32,851 nucleotides of DNA from an uncultured Armatimonadota bacterium (GCA_937875395.1 CALNCU010000083.1:1-32851), one strand, 5' to 3'. Counted from the stretch's first letter, positions 23,060-31,613 are shown. Numbers and translations are program-made. The notes: a model not told the origin generated them from the letters alone.

Positions 23060-23989
23060 ATGGAGCTAGAACGTTACGAAGGAAACCCCGTGCTCTCACC
23101 CACGGATAAGTGGTGGGAGAATAAGACCGTGTTCAACTGTGCAGCTGCCAATGCAGATGGCAAGGTTCATTTGCTTTACCGCGCGCAGGGAGATGACTAT
23201 GTCTCCCGTTTTGGTTATGCGGCTACAGAGAACGGCTTTGATATTACCGAGCGCAGCAGCGAGCCGATCTACGAATCTGTAGGCGACGAGCTTGAGCGGC
23301 TTGGCGTAGAGGACCCCAGGATTACGCTTATAGAGGGGACTTACTACATCACTTATACGGGAGCATCCACATGCCCCTGTAGTGAAATGCCTCCATCCAT
23401 GGTCAATCCCGTACCCTGGCGCTGCCGGGTGGGAATGCTTTCTACAAAGGATTTTAAGACCTTTACAAAGCATGGCTGCATCCTGCCGGATATGGATAAC
23501 AAAGACGTGGTGCTCTTTCCAGAGAAGGTGGGCGGCAAGTACGTAATGTTGCACAGAACCTTCCCCAACATCTGGATAGCTTATTCAGATGACTTAATGA
23601 ACTGGTATGATCATAAGGTAATAATGCGCGTGCAGCCCGGAGCCTGGGATTGCAACAGAATAGGCGCTGGCGCCCCCCCCATTAAGACGGAGTACGGATG
23701 GATGAACATCTACCACGGCGTAGACCATAAAAGAGTCTACCGCCTTGGGATTTTGATGCTGGAACTTGAAGACCCGTCAAAGGTGATAGGGCGTTCTCCT
23801 AAACCTATTCTCAGCCCTGAAAAGGAATATGAGAAGGTTGGAATAGTGCCTGATGTGGTCTTTTCCTGCGGGGCCGTTGAAAAGGACGGCCGCTACTTTG
23901 TCTACTACGGCGGCGCTGATAAAGTTATAGGCGTGGCAACTATGGCCGTTGAGGATTTAAAGAAGGTTAAGCTGGAAAAACCGCTTTAA
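23060..23989 (+). CDS. GH130 family beta-mannoside phosphorylase/hydrolase-like enzyme
   Basis: The 309-residue protein matches the five-bladed propeller family GH130: NPVLSP near the N-terminus, WWENKTVFNCAAA, GKVHLLYRAQGDDYVSRFGYA, GVEDPRITLIEGTYYITYTG and, later, GAGAPPIKTEYGWMNIYHGVD. GH130 members mostly phosphorolyse beta-mannosidic bonds, giving mannose 1-phosphate; some hydrolyse them. Length is normal and no signal peptide is seen, so it acts in the cytoplasm on imported oligosaccharides. The ATG at 23060 is the only reasonable start in frame, although the nearest AGGAG is 20 nt upstream. It is a single-gene unit with its own promoter and terminator. Confidence 0.9.
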   Translation: MELERYEGNPVLSPTDKWWENKTVFNCAAANADGKVHLLYRAQGDDYVSRFGYAATENGFDITERSSEPIYESVGDELERLGVEDPRITLIEGTYYITYTGASTCPCSEMPPSMVNPVPWRCRVGMLSTKDFKTFTKHGCILPDMDNKDVVLFPEKVGGKYVMLHRTFPNIWIAYSDDLMNWYDHKVIMRVQPGAWDCNRIGAGAPPIKTEYGWMNIYHGVDHKRVYRLGILMLELEDPSKVIGRSPKPILSPEKEYEKVGIVPDVVFSCGAVEKDGRYFVYYGGADKVIGVATMAVEDLKKVKLEKPL

Positions 23990-24016
23990 GGCATAATTCC
24001 GGCCTCAAATAAGAGA

Positions 24017-24047
24017 AAACTCCCCTTCGTATTGCGGAGGGGAGTTT
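24017..24047. terminator. Bidirectional terminator
   Basis: AAACTCCCCT (24017-24026) pairs with AGGGGAGTTT (24038-24047) across an 11-nt loop between convergent genes. On the minus strand it is followed by TTTTCTCTT; on the plus strand by GTTGTT. Confidence 0.75.
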
Positions 24048-24078
24048 GTTGTTCCATCTGTTTGAGCTGGCTTTACTA

Positions 24079-25194
24079 TTAATCAATTGCCCTTTTCAAG
24101 GCCAGGGTTGCGCACCGGATAGAGCCTCCCTCGCCGTTGTGGGTGTTGAAGTAAACCATGTGTACGGTGATGCCTCTCTTTTCAAGTTCCGCCTTTAAGT
24201 AGGAATTGCTGACGGCCTTGTTGTGACTCATTATGTAGTTCTTCTCATCTACGGGCAGTCCGTTGACAGCCAGCCTCTTTGCATCCTTTAACGAAACCTT
24301 TATCAAGTCCCAGTCCTTTATACAGTCCGGTATGCCGTTTACAAATGCCTCCGGGCAGATGATGGCCAAGCCGCGTTTTGGAATGGAGAGGGCGCAGTCT
24401 AAATGCAGGATTTCCTCTACCAGTGGCACACGGATGAAGTTAAACTTGTCGCCCAGAATTGATTTTATCCAGCGGTAACCAGCCTCGTTAGAGCCAACGT
24501 TGGGGTTCAGGCTGTTTCCTACCAGGATGGTCTCCCCTAGCTGCATAAAGTCTCCGCCCTCCAGCAGGGGGATATCATTGCTGACCGGCGCTAGAAGCTC
24601 TGTATGGGGCATTGAGAACCATTTTACGGTTTCATCCTTTGCCTTTTCCCTGAAAATATCCTTGAATCCGCTGATATCCACACGTCTTATGGGTGTTCTG
24701 AGGTTGAATTCAATAATATTGTTTCCTATTATCAGGGCGTTGTCACGGGGGAAGTCCTGTGAGTAGCCGTTTATCAGCGCATCCTTGCCGTAGTTCTTAA
24801 TGATATATTCTTCCGTGATCTCGTTGGGGCGGTAAACCTTTACGCCCAGCTTTTGTAGGACAGCAATCAGGGCGTTGTTCTCCTCCGCCAAAAGCTGGGA
24901 TTCGCTCTTGCCGGAATCGGGATAGATTAACTTCTTCCAGTTGAGACCGGCAGTTGCTCTTGAGATCTCTGCCTCGTCTTCCGGTAGAATCTTCATGGCG
25001 TCCTCAAACCATGGGGCGGATATATCTGGGGACTTGCCGTTTTCCAGCCCAACAATTACTTCTGTAAGCTTTCCGTATTCATAATCAACATATACGCTGC
25101 TCTTTTTGTTGCCTATCCCGGCGGCCGATATGCTGCATGAGCAGGCTAGCAGCAACAACGCCGGCAGAAGAGAGATTAGCGTTACCGTCTTCAT
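24079..25194 (-). CDS. Lipoprotein of the amidinotransferase/arginine deiminase superfamily
   Basis: The 371-residue product has a signal sequence with the lipobox LLAC (residues 15-18), so it is probably a membrane-anchored extracytoplasmic protein. The remainder carries the guanidino-modifying enzyme signatures: LLEGGDFMQLGETILVG (Gly-Gly-Asp), the His-x-Asp of ILHLDCALSI and the nucleophile Cys in GEGGSIRCATLAL near the C-terminus. Members deiminate or transfer the amidino group of arginine, agmatine or peptidyl-arginine. An exported, lipid-linked form is unusual, since arginine deiminase and amidinotransferases are cytoplasmic; peptidylarginine deiminase of Porphyromonas is a secreted relative. 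The start ATG 25194 has a weak GGTGAAG upstream. It stands alone between the GH130 gene and ileS. Confidence 0.82.
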   Translation of the reverse strand: MKTVTLISLLPALLLLACSCSISAAGIGNKKSSVYVDYEYGKLTEVIVGLENGKSPDISAPWFEDAMKILPEDEAEISRATAGLNWKKLIYPDSGKSESQLLAEENNALIAVLQKLGVKVYRPNEITEEYIIKNYGKDALINGYSQDFPRDNALIIGNNIIEFNLRTPIRRVDISGFKDIFREKAKDETVKWFSMPHTELLAPVSNDIPLLEGGDFMQLGETILVGNSLNPNVGSNEAGYRWIKSILGDKFNFIRVPLVEEILHLDCALSIPKRGLAIICPEAFVNGIPDCIKDWDLIKVSLKDAKRLAVNGLPVDEKNYIMSHNKAVSNSYLKAELEKRGITVHMVYFNTHNGEGGSIRCATLALKRAID

Positions 25195-25222
25195 TTTACT
25201 TCACCAATCCTTACATAAATTT

Positions 25223-25321
25223 CAGGGTTGCCAGATGTGAGGAATATATGCGCGGCCCGGCGAGCAAGAATTACGAAGATTGCGGCAACCCTGCAGCGGC
25301 GCGCTTCGTGCTCGCGGGCCG
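25223..25321. repeat. Interlocked inverted repeats between ileS and the amidinotransferase-like gene
   Basis: CAGGGTTGCC (25223-25232) pairs perfectly with GGCAACCCTG (25284-25293). CGGCCCGGCGAGCA (25253-25266) pairs with TGCTCGCGGGCCG (25309-25321) with one bulged base, and ACGAAG (25273-25278) pairs with CTTCGT (25304-25309). The first and second pairs interlock as in a pseudoknot. The core at 25293-25308 matches 7026-7041. Confidence 0.5.
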
Positions 25322-25347
25322 ATTCCGGCACTCAACTTAAGATTACA

Positions 25348-28300
25348 TCAGGCCTTTTCAAGCTTAAGGCCTATCTCTTCTCCTGCAACCTTCACCTTCT
25401 CCAGGGGAGCTGATGATGGCGTTACGGAGTTTGCAAGGGTCTCCTGCCTTATGTATTCCTCCCATGCCGGGACTGCCTCTCTAAAGGCGCCCTCTGCGGA
25501 GTATTCTATGGTTATCCGGTCATCCACGTTAAAGCCCAGGTCTTTGCGCATGTTCTGTATCTGTCTAACCAGATCGCGCACCAGGCCTTCCTGCATAAGC
25601 TCCGGGGTGAGAGCTGTATCTACCGCCACCACTGTTCCGGCCTCTTCTGCGGCGGAGATGTTCTCCGGCGTGACCATTTCAACCGTTACATCAGATGCCT
25701 CAAGCTCTACCGTCTCGCCGTCTACGGTAAGATGGGCGCTTTCCCCTGCAAGTATCTTTGCCGCAAGCTCGTTTGTATCTTCCATGGAGAGGGCTTTCTG
25801 AATCTTTGGCATGAGTTTGCCAAATTTGGGGCCCATTACGGCAAAGTTGGGCTTGAGGGCACGCTTCACAAGCTTGGCGGCATCCTCTTCAATCACCAGG
25901 GACTTTATATTCAGTTCATCCAGTATAAGCCGCTCGTTCTTTATAACGGCCTCGCGTTCCAGGTTGGTAGCCGGTTTTACGGTGAATTTGGCAAGCGGCT
26001 GCCTAACCTTCATCCCCGCAGAGTTTCTGGCGGAGCGGCCCAGGCGCACCACCTTCATTACGGCGTCCGTCTCTTCTATAAGGCGCCGGTTCAGCATGGC
26101 TTCATCCGGGACGGGCCAGTCGCACAGGTGCACGCTTGCAGGCGCATCCGGGGATACGGAGAGCACCAGGTTCTGGTACATCTCCTCCGCCATGAACGGC
26201 AGGACGGGAGCCAGAAGCTTTGTAAGCGTTACCAGCACCTCGTAGAGCGTGGAGTAGGCGGATTGCTTGTCTGCATCTGCCTGGCTCTTCCAGAAGCGCC
26301 TTCTGGAGAGGCGGACAAACCAGTTGGATAGATCATCTACAAAGGCATCTACAAGCCGCGTTACATCCGCCGTGTCAAAGGCCTCAAGGGATTTGGTGAT
26401 GTCTGCAACAAGGGCGGAGAGGCGCGCCAGAATCCACCGGTCAAGCTCTGATGCCGGGGGCGTCTTTTCTTTGGAAGGAACCCACTCATCTACCACGGCG
26501 TAGGTTACAAAGAATGAGTAGACGTTCCACAGGGTGAGCAGGTTGCGCACCACGTCGTCCCCCTTGCCGTAGCCAAAGTTCAGGTTGTTCTGAATGTTGG
26601 AACCGGCGTATATCCAGCGCATAATGTCTGCGCCCATCTTCTCTACGGCCTCGTCAAACCAGATGGCGTTTCCGTGGCTCTTGTGCATGGGGCGGCCCTT
26701 TTCATCGTGCACCTTTTCGTAGACAAGCACGTTTTTGTAGGGGGAACGCCCGGTTAGGGTTACGCTCATAAAGAGCATTGAGTAGAACCATAGGCGTATC
26801 TGCTCCCGCATCTCTACTACAAACTCCGCCGGGAACCACTTTTCCCAGTAGGATTTATCTTCACTAAGATAGCCGAGCGTTGAGAAGGGGACTATTCCGG
26901 CATCCAGCCAGCAATCGCCCACTTCCGGGATGCGTTCGGCCGTGCCGCCGCACTTGGGGCACTTTATCTTTACATCGTCTATCCAGGGGCGGTGCAGCTC
27001 CCGCAGGTTCTCTATGCCGGAGACGGCCAGCTCTTCCAGTTCTTTTTTTGAGCCTATTATGGTCATCTCGCCGCACTGACACTTGTAGAAGGGGAGTGGC
27101 AGCCCCCAGAACCGCTTTCTGGAGATACACCAGTCGCCCATGTTATTCAGCCAGTCTTCCATGCGTTTTCCGGCGTAATCCGGCACCCAGTGAACCTTCC
27201 GGGCCGCTTCTATCATAGGCTGCCTAATCTCATCGCCGGATATAAACCACTCGTCCACAAGGCGGAATACCAGTTCTGCATGGCACCTCCAGCAGACGGG
27301 GTAGCGGTGCTTGTAAGCCTCTGTTTTGTAGAGCATCCCTTTCTCTTCCAAATCCTGGAAGATCATGGAGGCAACCTCGCTTACGGGTTTGCCCTCAAGC
27401 CACCCGTAGCCGGAGTAGTAGTAGCCGTTTTCATCTATCGGCACAAGCACGGGGAGTCCAAGGTCGCGGCCAAGGTTGTAGTCTTCCTCGCCGCATCCGG
27501 GGGCTATGTGCACCACGCCCACGCCTTCTTCTTCGCCTACATCCTCCCAGGGGACTATTTTTGTATCTACCTCTTTCTGTGCAGGGATATCAAAGAACGG
27601 GCCGCGGTAATGCAGGCCCACAAGGTCTCTGCCCTTCACCATGCCCAGAAGTTCGTAATCCCCCTCAAGCTTCTGAACCGTGCCTGCAGAGAGGTAGAGG
27701 ATTCCGTCGCTCTGCTTCACCTTTGCATACTCTAAATCCGGGTGTACCGCAAGGGCCACGTTTGCCGTAAGAGTCCACGGGGTGGTGGTCCATACCAGCA
27801 TGTACTCGCCCGGCCGCTCAAGGATTGGGAGCTTTGCATAGATGGATGTATGGGTGAGGTCGCGGTATGAATCTATAAGTTCGTGCTGGGAGAGGGATGT
27901 TCCGCACCTGGCGCACCACGGCATGGCACGCTGGCCCTTGTAGAGCCAACCGCGTTCATGGGCGGTCTTTAGGAAGTGCCATATATGTTCTATGTTGTTA
28001 TCCGTCATGGTGTAGTAGGAGTTCTCCCAGTCCATCCACTGTCCAAGCCGTATGGACTGTTCGGTCTGAAGGGCGCTGTACTTCTCTACACGCGCACGGC
28101 AGGCAAGGGCAAATTTATCCAGCCCGTACTCCATAATCTCGCGCTTTGAGTTTAGCCCCAGTTCCTTCTCTACCTCTACCTCTACCCATAGTCCCTGGCA
28201 GTCGAAGCCGTTCTGGTAACGCTCCTCATAGCCCTGCATGGCCTTGAACCGCTGGAAGATATCTTTGTACGTGCGCCCCCAGGCATGGTGGACGCCCATG

Positions 28301-28458
28301 GGGTTGTTGGCCGTTATGGGGCCGTCTATAAACGACCAAGGCTTATGCCCGGCGTTCTTCTCTCTAAGTTTTTCAAATGTACGCCCCTCTTTCCAGAGAT
28401 CCAGAATTCTGCGCTCCATCTCCGGAAAGTTGAGCCCGCTCTTAACTTCCTTAAACAT
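25348..28458 (-). CDS. ileS: Isoleucyl-tRNA synthetase
   Basis: The 1036-residue class Ia synthetase has the HIGH-equivalent HHAW (57-60, in NPMGVHHAWGRTYKD), WCARCG and WRCH zinc-type motifs in the editing and catalytic regions, a CxC/CPKC pair, the KMSKS-region MHKSHGN, and a tRNA-binding C-terminal domain (DLSNWFVRLSRRRFW). It charges tRNA-Ile. The long form with the extra C-terminal domain resembles the type 2 enzymes. The signature loop reads M-H-K-S-H-G-N where the consensus is KMSKSxGN, a variation worth noting but found in an otherwise intact gene. GGAGG precedes ATG 28458. A T-box leader controls it. Confidence 0.96.
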   Translation of the reverse strand: MFKEVKSGLNFPEMERRILDLWKEGRTFEKLREKNAGHKPWSFIDGPITANNPMGVHHAWGRTYKDIFQRFKAMQGYEERYQNGFDCQGLWVEVEVEKELGLNSKREIMEYGLDKFALACRARVEKYSALQTEQSIRLGQWMDWENSYYTMTDNNIEHIWHFLKTAHERGWLYKGQRAMPWCARCGTSLSQHELIDSYRDLTHTSIYAKLPILERPGEYMLVWTTTPWTLTANVALAVHPDLEYAKVKQSDGILYLSAGTVQKLEGDYELLGMVKGRDLVGLHYRGPFFDIPAQKEVDTKIVPWEDVGEEEGVGVVHIAPGCGEEDYNLGRDLGLPVLVPIDENGYYYSGYGWLEGKPVSEVASMIFQDLEEKGMLYKTEAYKHRYPVCWRCHAELVFRLVDEWFISGDEIRQPMIEAARKVHWVPDYAGKRMEDWLNNMGDWCISRKRFWGLPLPFYKCQCGEMTIIGSKKELEELAVSGIENLRELHRPWIDDVKIKCPKCGGTAERIPEVGDCWLDAGIVPFSTLGYLSEDKSYWEKWFPAEFVVEMREQIRLWFYSMLFMSVTLTGRSPYKNVLVYEKVHDEKGRPMHKSHGNAIWFDEAVEKMGADIMRWIYAGSNIQNNLNFGYGKGDDVVRNLLTLWNVYSFFVTYAVVDEWVPSKEKTPPASELDRWILARLSALVADITKSLEAFDTADVTRLVDAFVDDLSNWFVRLSRRRFWKSQADADKQSAYSTLYEVLVTLTKLLAPVLPFMAEEMYQNLVLSVSPDAPASVHLCDWPVPDEAMLNRRLIEETDAVMKVVRLGRSARNSAGMKVRQPLAKFTVKPATNLEREAVIKNERLILDELNIKSLVIEEDAAKLVKRALKPNFAVMGPKFGKLMPKIQKALSMEDTNELAAKILAGESAHLTVDGETVELEASDVTVEMVTPENISAAEEAGTVVAVDTALTPELMQEGLVRDLVRQIQNMRKDLGFNVDDRITIEYSAEGAFREAVPAWEEYIRQETLANSVTPSSAPLEKVKVAGEEIGLKLEKA

Positions 28459-28514
28459 TACCTAATCCTCCGTCCGGACGGCCGTCCGCCCAAGAGTTTT
28501 CAATTTGGCCAAAT

Positions 28515-28810
28515 AAAAAGCCCCCCGGCCCTTATACTAGGGACGAGAGGCTGTAAACCTTCGTGTTACCACCCTTTTTTACACGCGTCTTGCGGCGCGT
28601 GCCTTGGAGGGTACTTAAAGCGTGCGCTTTGCATACCCATGCCCTGTAACGGGAGCCCCCGGGGTTCATTACTTGCTAGGCTTTCACAAACCCGGCTCAA
28701 AGGTGATATTCCCCGCACTTCCCCAGGCCCGGTTCTCAGCTTCTCCGGTTCTCTGTAGCCCTGCCCGCGCGGGTACTCTTCCTTGTCACAGCCTTTGCAC
28801 AACAAATTTG
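28515..28810 (-). ncRNA. T-box riboswitch controlling ileS (specifier ATC)
   Basis: On the minus strand the leader shows the Stem I start GACAAGGAAGAGTA, the distal-loop segment ACAGAGAACCGG and GCTG, and the specifier loop GGAATATCACC, which offers ATC for Ile. The antiterminator T-box core AGGGTGGTAACACG follows, with TGGT complementary to the ACCA end of tRNA-Ile. The terminator stem (about 28520-28552) includes TCCCT-AGTATA-AGGG and ends in CTTTTT. Uncharged tRNA-Ile should stabilise the antiterminator and switch ileS on. Confidence 0.95.
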
Positions 28811-28816
28811 CATATT

Positions 28817-28846
28817 ATTATATCTCTTGCAGATAAAAATTGTCAA
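28817..28846 (-). promoter_or_regulatory. Promoter of the T-box-ileS transcript
   Basis: TTGACA (28846-28841) and TATAAT (28822-28817) on the minus strand have an 18-bp spacer; the start is near 28810. Confidence 0.85.
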
Positions 28847-29033
28847 ACTTTTGTGCCGATTCCCCTCAATATCCGGTTCTCCGGGGGAGGTGCTCTCTCT
28901 GCCAGCACATCTTCCGCCTTCCTTGCCGCACCCTGCCCGGCATATCCCTTCCATGCCGGATTCCGTTTCTCTTTTCATTTGTGTGGGAACAAATTCTATG
29001 AAGAACGGATGGGTTCGGAAAGGAGGGGCCGGC
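28847..29033. other. Intergenic stretch upstream of the PRC-barrel gene
   Basis: Together with the T-box region this makes 575 bases without a protein gene. The part beyond the ileS promoter holds the ribosome binding site AAAGGAGGGG just before 29034 but no clear promoter or hairpin that I could recognise. Confidence 0.4.
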
Positions 29034-29525
29034 ATGACAGATACTCCGCAAGAGGCACCGGGCACAGAAGAGCCGCTTGTGCTGGAAAAACTCGGCGAGC
29101 TTCAAAATCAGGAAGACTATCTGGCTCACTACCCGGATATCCGCGGGCGGATGGTAGTGAATCCCAGGGGCGATGATGTAGGGATAGTGGAAGATTTATA
29201 TGTTAATCCGCGCAACCGCCGCGTAGAGATTGCGGCAATTGCATTTAGAGAGGCCGCCGGGCACGGCGAGCGGCATGTTCTGGTGCCCGTGGAGGAACTT
29301 GAGATAGCGGATACTGATATAAGAATTCTCACCAAAAATGAACGTGTAAAAAGGAAGGAGCCAGAGTTTTTTGGAGGAGCCCCAAATTATGAACCGTATT
29401 ATGAATACTGGTCAAGCCAGGCAGTGGATAGTACAGAAGAGCCTTCCCAGGGCTTTATCCGCCCTCCTGGCAGATTGGAGCTTGAAGGTCAGGATACGGA
29501 GGAAGAGGAGCGTCCGGCAGCCTAA
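29034..29525 (+). CDS. PRC-barrel domain protein
   Basis: The 163-residue product has a PRC-barrel beta-domain at about residues 35-100: IRGRMVVNPRGDDVGIVEDLYVNPRNRRVEIAAIAF and HVLVPVEELEI. The C-terminus is acidic and disordered, with a tyrosine-rich NYEPYYEYW. PRC-barrels occur in photosynthetic reaction centre H subunits, RimM and many stress-related small proteins; no sign here points to a specific one. AAAGGAGGGG before ATG 29034 sets the start; an upstream in-frame extension of 69 codons is rejected. Confidence 0.85.
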   Translation: MTDTPQEAPGTEEPLVLEKLGELQNQEDYLAHYPDIRGRMVVNPRGDDVGIVEDLYVNPRNRRVEIAAIAFREAAGHGERHVLVPVEELEIADTDIRILTKNERVKRKEPEFFGGAPNYEPYYEYWSSQAVDSTEEPSQGFIRPPGRLELEGQDTEEEERPAA

Positions 29526-29547
29526 GATATGCAGCCGAACGCAGTAA

Positions 29548-29569
29548 GGGCGGGCCTTAGCGCCCGCCC
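29548..29569. terminator. Bidirectional terminator hairpin
   Basis: GGGCGGG (29548-29554) pairs with CCCGCCC (29563-29569) across an 8-nt loop between convergent genes, with the same arms as the terminator at 19288-19309. Confidence 0.65.
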
Positions 29570-29593
29570 GCCGGAATTTAAACCCGCAGTAAT

Positions 29594-30049
29594 CTAACCC
29601 TTCCTGGAGACAGACACGGCATCAATTAGCTGGCGGTGGATTACTCCAAACCTATGCAAAAGCCGGCGCATCTCCCGCATCTCTGCAGGGGCCATGGCCT
29701 TTTTCATAAACGGGCAGACGTACTGCACGCACCCAAACGGGCGCAGATCGCCCGGGAAGGCGCAGGTATCTTCTACCAGGTAATCGCACGGCGGGTCATC
29801 GTCATGGGCGGGTGCGCTCTTCCCCTGCAGAGCATCCATGCCCCGGTCTACAAGCGCAGATATGGCGTCCTCTGCCGCGGGGAGGGTGCATCCGCAGGAT
29901 TCGGCAAGCATTACATCAAACTCCCCCACCTTGGATGGCTTCCGGCAGCACGGCTCCGGGCACACCGGGCAAAGGGTCTCTGTGTACCTGTTAAATATCG
30001 TCCGTATTCTTCTCTGCGCAGCCCGGTATTTTATAAGTAGATTAAACAT
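29594..30049 (-). CDS. Cysteine-rich putative metal-binding protein
   Basis: The 151-residue protein has ten cysteines in CPVCPEPCC (27-35), CGC (52-54), C88, C96, C107 and C112, with contexts PPCDYL, DTCAFPG and RPFGCVQYVCPF. The pattern C-x2-C-x3-CC followed by a second set resembles the YkgJ/UPF0153 zinc- or iron-chelating family, though I cannot assign it firmly. No signal peptide or membrane helix is seen. GGGAGGG precedes ATG 30049. Confidence 0.75.
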   Translation of the reverse strand: MFNLLIKYRAAQRRIRTIFNRYTETLCPVCPEPCCRKPSKVGEFDVMLAESCGCTLPAAEDAISALVDRGMDALQGKSAPAHDDDPPCDYLVEDTCAFPGDLRPFGCVQYVCPFMKKAMAPAEMREMRRLLHRFGVIHRQLIDAVSVSRKG

Positions 30050-30127
30050 TTTCCCTCCCGATTCTCCAGTAATTATACATCCGGCGTCCGGTATCCGGCA
30101 AACCGGCGTCTTTTGCAGAAAAACCCC

Positions 30128-30156
30128 TTGCCCCGGAGCACGAATCCTGCTATATT
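30128..30156 (+). promoter_or_regulatory. Promoter of the VanW-family gene
   Basis: TTGCCC (30128-30133) and TATATT (30151-30156) have a 17-bp spacer. The bases before the -35 box, AAAACCCCTTG, are the same as those at the sigH promoter. Confidence 0.55.
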
Positions 30157-30212
30157 TTGGTAGGAAGGGACAGAGACTCTCTCTTTACCGCATTTACGGC
30201 AGGAAGATCCTT

Positions 30213-31565
30213 ATGCTTAAGATGTCAAGCAAGATAAATTTACACGTGGGTGCGGCTGTCTTTGCCGCCATAATGCTGGCGGTTATTGTGCCGGGGATAT
30301 TCATCTGCCGCGGAGACAGAATATTTTCTGGCGTGGGCGTGGCAGGGATATCGCTTGGAGGGCTCACGGAAGAGGCCGCAGAAGATATGCTCCGGCAGGC
30401 CGGGGTTGAGCCGCCTGATATAACACTCCGTTATAAGAAGAGCGTGTATCATCCCAAAGCAGATGAGCTGGGAATAAGGCTTAATTCCACAGCCTGCGCC
30501 AAAGCTGCATTTGCAGTGGGCCGGAACGGCGGAATCCTTCACCGTACCGCCAGTATTCTCTATGCAAGATACAATGGAGCGGATATACCCCCCGCCTTTA
30601 CCCTTGATAAAAATAGCGCAAAGGCCTATCTTGCAGCCCTTGCCGTCAGAGTGGACCGCAGTCCGGCGGATGCCCGGCTTGTGGAAGAGGACGGAGCCTT
30701 GCGCATCCTTCCATCTGCATACGGGTTAAAACTTGATATCCCGGAGACACTGGAAGAGCTCTCCGCCGCAATCAGCTCTGGAGAGCATGATGCAGGCCTT
30801 GTGGTGCTAACCGCGGAGCCGGAAGTAAGGGAATCAGACCTTGCAGAGATAGATGGGGTTCTTGCATCCTACACCACAGCCTTTAAACCGTATCAGCGCG
30901 ACCGCACGCATAACCTTGGGATAGCCTGCCGGGCCATAGACGGAACCCTGGTTAAGCCCGGCCAAACCTTCAGCTATAACAAAGAAGTAGGTCCCAGGCT
31001 CAAAAAATACGGCTACCGCGATGCCCCCATCTTTGTAAACGGAGAAGTTGAGCCGGGATTGGGCGGCGGCATCTGCCAGGTATGCACCACCATCTACAAT
31101 GCGGCGCTCCTATCCAACATGCAGATACAGAGGCGTTCCCACCATTCCCGCCCGGTTGCCTATGCGCCCCTTGGAAGGGACGCCACGGTGGCATACCCTT
31201 CCGTAGACCTGAAGTTCAAAAACACAAGCGACGCCCCGGTATACATAGCCGTCTCCATGGGGACGCGTACCATGACGGTGGTTTTCTACAGCAAAAAGGT
31301 TCCGGGCCGGGAGGTGGTGCTTGCTACAAGCGGCCGGCAGGTCATCTATGCAAAGACAATCCACCGTGTTGACCCCAGCCTTGCAGCAGGAGCACGCATA
31401 GTAGAAGAGCCGGGGCTTAATGGATACAGGATAAATCTCTACCGCATAATAAAGCAGGACGGCCGTATAATCCAGCAGGAGCTAATCTCCAAAGATTACT
31501 ACCGCCCGCAAAAACGCATAGTGGCAGTGGCACCCGCCGAGACACCGCCTGCGCATGAAGAGTGA
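30213..31565 (+). CDS. VanW family protein with peptidoglycan-binding-like domain
   Basis: The 450-residue protein has an N-terminal membrane anchor (about 11-31, VGAAVFAAIMLAVIVPGIF), a PG_binding_4/YoaR-like region (about 45-200), and the VanW domain (about 232-360) with PGQTFSYNKEVGPR, the cysteine motif GGGICQVCTTIYNAAL and RSHHSRPVAYAPLGRDATV. VanW proteins are cell-envelope-associated; their biochemical role is unknown. ATG 30213 has AGGAAG 6 nt upstream and gives a good signal anchor; the open frame extends far upstream across the preceding gene and is rejected. Confidence 0.92.
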   Translation: MLKMSSKINLHVGAAVFAAIMLAVIVPGIFICRGDRIFSGVGVAGISLGGLTEEAAEDMLRQAGVEPPDITLRYKKSVYHPKADELGIRLNSTACAKAAFAVGRNGGILHRTASILYARYNGADIPPAFTLDKNSAKAYLAALAVRVDRSPADARLVEEDGALRILPSAYGLKLDIPETLEELSAAISSGEHDAGLVVLTAEPEVRESDLAEIDGVLASYTTAFKPYQRDRTHNLGIACRAIDGTLVKPGQTFSYNKEVGPRLKKYGYRDAPIFVNGEVEPGLGGGICQVCTTIYNAALLSNMQIQRRSHHSRPVAYAPLGRDATVAYPSVDLKFKNTSDAPVYIAVSMGTRTMTVVFYSKKVPGREVVLATSGRQVIYAKTIHRVDPSLAAGARIVEEPGLNGYRINLYRIIKQDGRIIQQELISKDYYRPQKRIVAVAPAETPPAHEE

Positions 31566-31584
31566 AATTCTGGCGCAAAACCCC

Positions 31585-31613
31585 TTGACAACGCCGCAAT
31601 ATGAGTCTATAAT
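31585..31613 (+). promoter_or_regulatory. Canonical promoter of sigH and the tRNA cluster
   Basis: TTGACA (31585-31590) and TATAAT (31608-31613) have a 17-bp spacer. The leader of about 120 nt contains a GAATACC/GGTATTC hairpin at 31663-31685. Confidence 0.9.

Noticed and set aside
28622..29033. Open frames across the T-box leader and upstream of the PRC-barrel protein
   Set aside because: They overlap a confident T-box RNA and its promoter, and the strong ribosome binding site lies before ATG 29034.
29838..30212. Long upstream extension of the VanW-family protein
   Set aside because: It would overlap the cysteine-rich gene on the other strand and hide the membrane anchor; ATG 30213 has a ribosome binding site and a promoter upstream.
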